Shown here: positions 1 to 4,566 of the stretch, in pieces
How positions within the stretch are numbered: position 1 is the stretch's first letter
How the letters are laid out: every line of letters starts with the position of its first letter
Origin: an uncultured Lachnospiraceae bacterium
Lineage (GTDB): Bacteria; Bacillota; Clostridia; Lachnospirales; Lachnospiraceae
Length of the DNA stretch: 14,929 bases
Direction: 5' to 3'
NCBI GenBank assembly: GCA_910586315.1
Contig: CAJUIP010000060.1
Span: 1-14,929 of the forward strand
The notes under the pieces: generated by a model
Seen by the model: only the letters and a program-made list of their open reading frames with translations
Told to the model about the DNA's origin: nothing
Database searches by the model: none
Made by a program: the position numbers and the translations under genes

Positions 1-113
1 TAGAGAAATTCAGCCAAGCGGAATTTGACGAACACACGCAGACGGAATTTAACGAGCACATGCAGAGGGAAGTACAAACCAGCTCGGGTGAGTGTGTGGT
101 AATTCAAGAGTAA
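1..113 (+). CDS. Possible C-terminal end of a plus-strand gene, partial
   Basis: An open frame enters from the left edge (first full codon at 3) and ends with TAA at 111-113. The 36 visible residues are polar and acidic, and include two near-identical 8-residue units (QAEFDEHT and QTEFNEHM) encoded by a 24-bp tandem repeat. A repeat length that is a multiple of three fits translation. A strong hairpin starts four bases after the stop, as expected at a gene end. No domain can be named from so short a tail. The opposite strand is also open for part of this stretch, so the gene may not exist. Confidence 0.35.
   Translation, partial: EKFSQAEFDEHTQTEFNEHMQREVQTSSGECVVIQE
19..66. repeat. 24-bp tandem repeat, two copies
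   Basis: Copies lie at 19-42 and 43-66, directly abutting, with three mismatches. The unit begins CGGAATTT. In the plus-strand frame ending at 113 each copy encodes 8 residues. Confidence 0.8.
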
Positions 114-116
114 AGA

Positions 117-157
117 CTGCGGTACGACGGCAAAAGAAAAAAGCCGTCGTACCGTAG
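117..157. terminator. Strong hairpin, probable bidirectional terminator
   Basis: The arms 120-131 (CGGTACGACGGC) and 143-154 are perfectly complementary over 12 bp and extend by further pairs to 117 and 157, with a purine-only loop of 11 bases. It follows a possible plus-strand stop at 113 and lies beyond the minus-strand methyltransferase remnant ending at 175. Neither side has a clean T run. The minus-strand side is the more T-rich (TCTTTACTCTT), so it may mainly end minus-strand transcripts. Confidence 0.6.
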
Positions 158-174
158 AAAATTGTCACGCCCCA

Positions 175-267
175 TCATGCGGCGGCTTTTGAGCGCTCCC
201 ATTCTCTCTCCGGCGCTTCGTCATAATTTCTTCTGATTGCTTCCGTATTCTCTTTCTCCTGCATCAT
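175..267 (-). pseudogene. Truncated N-terminus of a SAM-dependent methyltransferase
   Basis: A 30-31 codon frame starts at 267 or 264 (two consecutive ATGs) behind an AAGGGAGGAG ribosome binding site. The text NTEAIRRNYDEAPEREWER resembles the start of a family of clostridial class I methyltransferases, in which a segment like 'N-x-x-x-I-x-x-x-YD...REWERL' precedes the AdoMet-binding fold. After REWER the similarity is lost and a TGA stop follows four codons later, so the whole catalytic domain is missing. The frame is open upstream to 366 without a stop, but the strong ribosome binding site favours 264/267. It lies downstream of the acetyltransferase at 408-962 in the same direction. The assignment rests on recalled family resemblance. 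A genuine 30-residue peptide is the alternative. Confidence 0.45.
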
Positions 268-318
268 ATACTCCTCCCTTCTATCCCGGGTAAGCCAATA
301 CGCCGCCGCAGGCAACGG

Positions 319-354
319 CACAAAGTCAGCTTTGCCAACAAAGTCAGCTCTGCC
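319..354. repeat. 18-bp tandem repeat, two copies
   Basis: Copies lie at 319-336 and 337-354 and share the core ACAAAGTCAGCT-TGCC, with two or three mismatches. They sit in the spacer between the acetyltransferase and the methyltransferase remnant. On the minus strand they would encode the 6-residue units GRADFV and GKADFV, upstream of the remnant's likely start. Confidence 0.7.
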
Positions 355-407
355 GGCTTGAGCCATTGCTCACGGGAATGCCTTGCGTCCCTGAGGATGT
401 GCGCCGT

Positions 408-962
408 TCAGGCTTCATAGTCCTTTCGCAGAATTGCATAGACGCCCAGATCGCAGATCCCCTGATTGTTCCTGCCTCCCTGCCGCGAAATCCCCTCCCG
501 GCGCAGCCCGCATTTCCTCATAACCATTCCGCTGTGAGGATTGTTCATATCATGCCTGGCCATGATCCTGTTCGCTCCCACTTCCTCAAAAAGGAACCGG
601 ATCACCTCCGAAAAGCATTCCGACACTACGCCCCGGTGCCACCATGGCTTCCCGATACAGTATCCCACCTCCGCCTCACTGATGCCTTCATTCCAGTTTA
701 CCACGGAAATGCTCCCGATGGGCTCCATACTCTCCTTCCACACAATGGCCCATTGATAGTATGTGGGGTCACCGTCCCTTTCCACCCAGGAGGCCACCAC
801 CTGCCTGGTCACCTCTTCCGATTCATGGGTGGGCCATGTCAGATACTTTGTCACCTCCGGGTCGCTCGCCCAATTTCGGAACATGGGGTTCGCGTCCTGC
901 GGCACAAAGGCTCTGATGACCAGTCTCTCTGTCTCCAACGTCCTGCTTCCTAAATGTTTCAT
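408..962 (-). CDS. GNAT acetyltransferase, RimJ/RimL type
   Basis: A 184-residue GCN5-related N-acetyltransferase of the Acetyltransf_3 (RimJ/RimL) group, expected to move an acetyl group from acetyl-CoA to an amine; the substrate is unknown. The family signature start L-x-T-E-R-L-V-I-R is at residues 9-17 (LETERLVIR). The acetyl-CoA binding segment is around GYCIGKPWWHRGVVSE, and the family's Asn-Xaa-x-S...CGL segment appears as NNPHSGMVMRKCGL. The length is normal for the family. The start at 962 is chosen because GGAGGAGA lies directly upstream; the open frame runs on to 1055, but that extension is Arg/Gly-rich and unlike the family. A -35/-10 pair at 1844-1871 points this way, but about 880 bases upstream. 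Confidence 0.85.
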   Translation of the reverse strand: MKHLGSRTLETERLVIRAFVPQDANPMFRNWASDPEVTKYLTWPTHESEEVTRQVVASWVERDGDPTYYQWAIVWKESMEPIGSISVVNWNEGISEAEVGYCIGKPWWHRGVVSECFSEVIRFLFEEVGANRIMARHDMNNPHSGMVMRKCGLRREGISRQGGRNNQGICDLGVYAILRKDYEA

Positions 963-1148
963 TTCTCCTCCTCTCCGCCCGCTGTGGCGGGCACCCATCC
1001 TTCGTTCCAAACCTGTCTGCCCTCTTTCCTGCTCCCGATCCTGCCGACACTCCACATCATACAGTCCCTAACCCGGATAAACCGAAACCAAAATTTTCCC
1101 ATTTTGCCCAGGATTTCGTTGTTAAGCGCCCAGGGAAAACACTTTTTT

Positions 1149-1214
1149 GATTTCCGGAAATTCTGCTTTCGCGAAAACCCTTTTGTGACTTCCGGAAACT
1201 CTGCTTTCAGAAAA
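1149..1214. repeat. 38-bp period degenerate tandem repeat
   Basis: The segment GA-TTCCGGAAA-TCTGCTTTC at 1149-1177 recurs at 1187-1214 with a few changes. Between the copies is CGAAAACCCTTTTGTG (1172-1187), which resembles the core of the 41-bp repeat further right, so the two arrays seem related. Confidence 0.65.
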
Positions 1215-1266
1215 GTCCCCGCAGGAAATCCGCCTCCCCTTGCGGTTTCCCGCAGAAACAGCAAGA

Positions 1267-1306
1267 AGACCGGCGCCTGAAGCGATTTGCTTCCAGACAC
1301 CGGTCT
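1267..1306 (-). terminator. Inverted repeat, possible minus-strand terminator or attenuator
   Basis: AGACCGG (1267-1273) pairs with CCGGTCT (1300-1306), and the stem continues inward with G-U pairs and one bulge (GCCTGAAGC against GCTTCCAGAC). On the minus strand it is followed by a T-rich but interrupted stretch (TCTTGCTGTTTCT). No minus-strand gene is recognisable just upstream of it, so an attenuator in the leader of the acetyltransferase gene is possible. Confidence 0.3.
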
Positions 1307-1383
1307 ATTCTGAAATCCCTGCGGAAAATATTCTGCCTGATTCTTTCAAGTCCGAAGGACTTTTTCGGGAACTTCGTTTGCGA

Positions 1384-1465
1384 GAACCCTGTTCTAAAGC
1401 TTTCTTCCGTGAATTCCTTTTGTGGAATCCTGTTCTAAAGCTATGTTCCGAGAACCCCTTTTGTG
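1384..1465. repeat. 41-bp tandem repeat, two clear copies
   Basis: Copies lie at 1384-1424 and 1425-1465, the first 30 bases differing at four positions; both contain CCTGTTCTAAAGCT and end with CCTTTTGTG. A more diverged piece (CGGGAACTTCGTTTGCG, 1366-1382) precedes them. On the minus strand the common core reads CACAAAAGG-(G/A)-TTC and is shared with the 38-bp array at 1149-1214. Confidence 0.7.
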
Positions 1466-1561
1466 TGGAACTTTCTTCTGAAAACGTTATCCGATAGGAC
1501 TTTAGGCTCAGCGGAATCCAGGTTCGGCGATACTTTTCCGGTGTCTGTTCTATATGAAATT

Positions 1562-1616
1562 ATGACTGAGGACATTGAGGCGGATACTCCGAAATCCATG
1601 ACGGAGGACATTGGGG
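1562..1616. repeat. 36-bp period direct repeat
   Basis: ATGAC-GAGGACATTG-GG occurs at 1562-1580 and 1598-1616, two mismatches in 19. In a plus-strand frame it gives two 12-residue units beginning MTEDI. The surrounding frame (1463-1660) is otherwise unrecognisable. Confidence 0.65.
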
Positions 1617-1843
1617 ACTCTGCTTCGGATCCCACTACGACAAGACCTGCCTGGGAATAAAAACCTTCCAAAACCCCTGAGACTGCCACGGCAAAAAGAC
1701 CTGCGTCCTGTCCGAAACGCCGGCTCTGGTTTCCCTGCATAAGGATGCCTGCCGCAAACAATCTGTCCATTTCCGTTCTCCCGCCGGAATCCGTCCGGCT
1801 TTCCTTTCCTCTTCCCACAGACCCGTGAAAAGTATTAGACCCC

Positions 1844-1871
1844 ATTTTACTCGCTTTCCTGCAAATGTCAA
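1844..1871 (-). promoter_or_regulatory. Sigma-A-type promoter, minus strand
   Basis: A perfect TTGACA (1866-1871 on the minus strand) is separated by 16 bp from TAAAAT (1844-1849), five of six consensus bases. It points toward the acetyltransferase at 962, leaving a leader of about 870 bases filled with repeats and one hairpin. It may instead drive an unrecognised RNA. Confidence 0.45.
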
Positions 1872-1881
1872 TATCGAATAG

Positions 1882-2137
1882 AAAAAATTTGCCGCCGGAA
1901 TGCCCTTCTTCCGTGATACGGGCTTTGTGGTGGATTATCTGAATGAGGGGAGCTTTGAACGCCGCAAGGGCCAGAAAATAGTGAAGCCAGCGGAATCACA
2001 ATTGGAGAAAATAAAGGAGAAACCCGCCTGGCGCAGCTGATACAGATTCTTTTAAAAGAGAAAAATACAAAGAGATTGAGGCAGTATCCGGCAGCCGGGA
2101 GAAGCGCCGCGAGCTGTACAGGCTGTACGGTATTTGA
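1882..2137 (+). pseudogene. Decayed C-terminal remnant of an unrecognised gene
   Basis: Three consecutive plus-strand frames read like one protein. Frame one (from 1882 to a stop at 2038-2040) contains GMPFFRDTGFVVDYLNEGSF and IVKPAESQLEKIKE. Frame two, from about 2016, gives TRLAQLIQILLKEK. Frame three, to TGA at 2135-2137, gives YKEIEAVSGSREKRRELYRL. Each junction is explained by loss of one base in an A run (GGAGAAACC near 2020 and GAGAAAAATAC near 2062). The joined text is charged and helical toward its end, as in a typical protein C-terminus. The 5' end is missing: an in-frame TAG sits at 1879-1881 and no similar text precedes it. I do not recognise the family. Because both shifts fall in homopolymers, sequencing error in an already 5'-truncated piece cannot be excluded. 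Confidence 0.45.
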
Positions 2138-2152
2138 ATCACAGCTTGCACC

Positions 2153-2195
2153 GAACATAAAACGGCAGAGCTCCTGTCTGTCGGAAGTCTCTGCC
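2153..2195 (-). terminator. Probable terminator after the aldo/keto reductase
   Basis: GGCAGAG (2164-2170) and CTCTGCC (2189-2195) form a 7-bp stem. On the minus strand it is followed by GTTTTATGTTC. It lies about 90 bases past the reductase stop at 2284. Confidence 0.4.
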
Positions 2196-2229
2196 ATTCC
2201 AATCCATTCGGAACATATTCTAAAGCATA

Positions 2230-2269
2230 AGCTATGCCGGAGCCGGGCAGCAATGGAGACGGCATAGCT
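2230..2269. repeat. Perfect 10-bp inverted repeat
   Basis: AGCTATGCCG (2230-2239) is exactly complementary to CGGCATAGCT (2260-2269), with a 20-base spacer. It lies between the reductase stop and the hairpin at 2164-2195, and may be part of the same 3' end structure. No T run follows on either strand. Confidence 0.5.
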
Positions 2270-2283
2270 GCCACGCCGCCGTT

Positions 2284-3267
2284 TCAAAGCATTCCTGCAT
2301 TTTCTTCCCGGCTTTTCCTTTTTATTTCCCGAATTCCCCAGACCAGCTCCTCTGGCATCTCCAGCTCCGTGCTCCGGATTCCCTCCCAAAGCTGCAGAGC
2401 CGTCCGGAAAGTGACGATGGGAATGGACACAAAATCATGGTGCATCATCCAGGCCAGGGCAAATTCTCCGGGGGACACCCTGTATTCTCTTAACAACCCT
2501 ATGATCTCCTCATTTTCCCTGTTATCGTACTGGGCCCTCAGGGAATCCCCGATATAGGCTCCCGTCATGCGCTTTGCCAGATACCCCTGGGCGGCGGCCG
2601 TGTAGGCCATGGCGCTCTTCCCGCTTTCGGCATGGTAGCGGTAGGTATCCTGATCCATCAGCACTAAAGTGGGATCCGCCACTCCGGAGGCATTGATCTT
2701 CGCCAGGCTCCACATGAGCTGATTGCACACGAACCCGGAATAGCCTTCCGCCTTCGCAATCCGATCCGCCTCCTGCAGCCGGGGCAGCGTCCAGTTGGAG
2801 CAGCCGTACCACCGGATTTTTCCCTTGCGTCTTTCCTCCTCCAGCACGCCCAGGATTTCCTCTACCGGCATGGACAGGTCGTCCCGGTGCAGGAAATACA
2901 GATCAATCTCATCTGTCCCCAGGGCCTGCAGGCTTTCCTCCAGATCCCTGCGGATACATTCCGGCTTCACCCGGGATTCTCCCATAGTTTCCATATACGG
3001 ATGCGCACCCTTGGTGCTGATGATCACCCGGCTGCGGTTCCCCCTGTTTTTCAGGAACCGGCCGATGACATGCTCGCTCTTGGCCCGCTCTCCCGGGGTC
3101 CAGTCCCCGTACACATGGGCCGTGTCCAGAAAATTCCCGCCCAGATCCAGGAAGCTGTCCATCTGCTCCCAGGCATCCCTCTCCGCCATGTCCGTGCCGT
3201 ACTTCACCGTGCCCAGGCATATGCCCGACACCTTTAAATCCGTGGATTGTAACATTTTATACTTCAT
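2284..3267 (-). CDS. Aldo/keto reductase family protein
   Basis: A 327-residue NAD(P)H-dependent oxidoreductase with the TIM-barrel aldo/keto reductase fold; it probably reduces an aldehyde, ketone or sugar carbonyl in the cytoplasm. The catalytic tetrad is visible: Asp48 in FLDTA, Tyr53 in HVYG, Lys86 in STKGAH and His127 in YFLHRDD. The segment IRWYGCSNW (strand VI) and the C-terminal region around SIPIVTFRTALQLWEGI, corresponding to the cofactor-binding 'IPG' area, are also present. The length is normal. I chose the start at 3267 because GGAGGA lies just upstream and the family fold begins there. The frame stays open for 90 more codons to 3537, where its ATG overlaps the stop of the acetyltransferase at 3534, so a fused N-terminal extension is possible. 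The two genes probably share a transcript. Confidence 0.88.
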   Translation of the reverse strand: MKYKMLQSTDLKVSGICLGTVKYGTDMAERDAWEQMDSFLDLGGNFLDTAHVYGDWTPGERAKSEHVIGRFLKNRGNRSRVIISTKGAHPYMETMGESRVKPECIRRDLEESLQALGTDEIDLYFLHRDDLSMPVEEILGVLEEERRKGKIRWYGCSNWTLPRLQEADRIAKAEGYSGFVCNQLMWSLAKINASGVADPTLVLMDQDTYRYHAESGKSAMAYTAAAQGYLAKRMTGAYIGDSLRAQYDNRENEEIIGLLREYRVSPGEFALAWMMHHDFVSIPIVTFRTALQLWEGIRSTELEMPEELVWGIREIKRKSREENAGML

Positions 3268-3537
3268 TTTTCCTCCGTTCCGCCGTATTCCCGCATGTTC
3301 GGTTCGGCTCCAGGCTCCGCCATCCTCTGGCATTTCTGGCCAGGCTCCATCGCCATCCCACATGGCCAGCCAAATTCCATCGCCATCCTGCATGTCCGCC
3401 TCAAACTCCGACGGGCTCTGCCCGACCTTGCCGCCGATTTTCTCTGCTTCAGGCATGGCATATTCCCATAAACTGTCTTTCCTCAATCCCTGTACATAGC
3501 CACAGTGATAGAAAAGTTTACCTGCCAGCGGGCTCAT
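3268..3537 (-). CDS. In-frame open extension upstream of the reductase (90 codons)
   Basis: An uninterrupted frame links the acetyltransferase to the reductase. Its ATG (3535-3537) overlaps the acetyltransferase stop as ATGA, a usual sign of translational coupling. The first 40 residues look protein-like (LAGKLFYHCGYVQGL), and the next 30 are three Trp/Asp/Gly-rich 10-residue repeats (such as MWDGDGAW). GGAGG lies only one base before the ATG, which is too close for efficient initiation. I do not recognise a domain. It may be a real N-terminal extension of the reductase, a decayed small gene, or chance. The entry marks the extension alone; the reductase keeps its own ribosome binding site at 3267. 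Confidence 0.3.
3310..3399. repeat. 30-bp tandem repeat, three copies
   Basis: Units lie at 3310-3339, 3340-3369 and 3370-3399. The last two share TCCATCGCCATCC exactly; the first has small indels. On the minus strand they encode 10-residue units (ADMQDGDGIW, LAMWDGDGAW, PEMPEDGGAW) inside the open extension before the reductase. Confidence 0.75.
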
Positions 3538-4022
3538 ACCTCCATCTCATAGAGCGCCATGGATCTGCCGTTGGGATAGTCGATAATGTCCACAATCTTA
3601 AATCCGGCGTCCAGATAAATCTTTCTCACCCTCTTCTCGTCCAGTGCCGTATCCAGGCGAATATAAGGGATCCCGCGCCTTCGGCATTCCTCTTTGACCG
3701 CGCCGATTACCCTTCCCGTCATACCCCTGCCGGCAAATTTGCGGCGCACGCAGAGCTTATGCAGGTAGGCCGCCCCATACTCCGGCTTCTTCGGCCAGTA
3801 TTCCCCGTCCTTCCACTGCAGGATAAAAGCGCAGGCAACCTCGCCGTCAAGCATTCCGATACAGAAGTTCTCCGGCCCGGCATCGTCGGTCACCATCTCC
3901 TCCGGCGTGAGCCATTCCTCAGACCAGACCCGGTATCCCCTCTCCCGTGCCCAGGCCGAGACCTCCCGCATCACATGGATTGCTCTCTGTATTTCGTTGA
4001 AGCGAATTTCTAATTTCTCCAT
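3534..4022 (-). CDS. GNAT acetyltransferase, small
   Basis: A 162-residue protein made of one GNAT domain (Acetyltransf_1 type), expected to acetylate a small molecule or protein amine with acetyl-CoA; the substrate is unknown. The segment LHKLCVRRKFAGRGMTGRVI holds the beta-4/acetyl-CoA pyrophosphate-binding loop (K-F-A-G-R-G, a variant of R/Q-x-x-G-x-G). It is followed by the helix ending KEECRRRG and the strand YIRLDTAL. The closing IYLDAGFKIV matches the family's usual 'Y-x-x-x-GF' end. I chose 4022 because AAGGAGGA lies upstream; in-frame ATG or TTG codons at 4085 and 4100 would add residues not typical of the family. Its stop overlaps the ATG of the extension leading into the aldo/keto reductase. 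Confidence 0.82.
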   Translation of the reverse strand: MEKLEIRFNEIQRAIHVMREVSAWARERGYRVWSEEWLTPEEMVTDDAGPENFCIGMLDGEVACAFILQWKDGEYWPKKPEYGAAYLHKLCVRRKFAGRGMTGRVIGAVKEECRRRGIPYIRLDTALDEKRVRKIYLDAGFKIVDIIDYPNGRSMALYEMEV

Positions 4023-4512
4023 CTTCCTCCTTCTGTCTTCGCGCCATTCTGCCTGGATTATCGCTGTAAAAATGACCTGTTTCATTTTCCTTTCGGACAA
4101 ATGTCCTTTTCACTCACATATCAATTCTTTCTCTGGTCACTGCTGCCAGGGCGTAATCTTTTTAGGATAACTCCAGACTTATATTCTCGATTATAAGATA
4201 TTTGCCCGATGTTTTCAATGTATGTTTAATTCCGTTTCCAGAATTGGTTTCCGGAATTTCCGTCTCCGGGATTATATACTCGCAAATTATATACTCTCGG
4301 AATCTCCTTTCCTGTTTCTGTGAGGCTGTTCTAACGCTTGTGGTTAGGGGTGCATACTGTATCAACCTGGCATATAACAGCATTTCGTCTGTCAATATAC
4401 ACCCCCAAATTCCTGTGCGTATCAAAATAGTAAAATTCAATATTATGCAGGTATATGGGCATGTTACACTCAATATATGCACACCTGATTTATAGCGATA
4501 GGGTTTGATACA
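4023..4512. other. AT-rich spacer between thrS and the acetyltransferase
   Basis: I see no supportable gene. The open frames here (4162-4482 minus, 4202-4495 plus) have no domain and no good ribosome binding site. Visible structure is limited to a direct repeat ATTATATACTC (4271-4281 and 4286-4296), which on the minus strand gives two TATATAAT boxes without a clear -35 partner, and a short palindrome at 4095-4106. Confidence 0.5.
4095..4106. promoter_or_regulatory. Short palindrome upstream of acetyltransferase
   Basis: GGACA and TGTCC surround two bases, giving a 12-bp near-perfect dyad about 75 bases before the acetyltransferase start at 4022. It could be an operator, but no promoter was recognisable around it. 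Confidence 0.2.
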
Positions 4513-4557
4513 ATGCGTGCAGGAGGAAAGGAACCGCTGCCTGCACGCATGTTTTTT
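4513..4557. terminator. Terminator downstream of thrS, likely bidirectional
   Basis: ATGCGTGCAGG (4513-4523) and CCTGCACGCAT (4540-4550) form a perfect 11-bp stem. On the plus strand it is followed by G and six T (4552-4557), an ideal tract. On the minus strand it begins about 17 bases after the thrS stop and is followed by TTGTAT. It most likely ends thrS, and could also stop any plus-strand transcript coming from the spacer. Confidence 0.8.
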
Positions 4558-4566
4558 AACGGAATT

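Larger units (their letters stand above)
963..1843. other. Long stretch without a convincing gene
   Basis: Open frames on both strands here (for example 1441-1845 minus, 1463-1660 plus, 959-1300 minus) have no recognisable domain, and I saw no good ribosome binding site at their starts. They overlap one another and consist largely of repeat translations. What can be seen are degenerate tandem repeats of 38, 41 and 36 bp, a hairpin at 1267-1306, and a minus-strand promoter at the far end. Together this could be a long leader for the acetyltransferase, or debris. Confidence 0.5.

Noticed and set aside
366..953. Plus-strand open frame of 195 codons
   Set aside because: Antisense of the RimJ/RimL-type acetyltransferase, which has the better start and family motifs.
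1149..1465. CRISPR array
   Set aside because: Units abut or drift in length and sequence, there are no unique spacers of constant size, and no cas genes are present.
1441..1845. Minus-strand open frame of 134 codons
   Set aside because: Its ATG lies inside the -10 of the promoter at 1844-1871, no ribosome binding site is seen, and much of the text is repeat translation.
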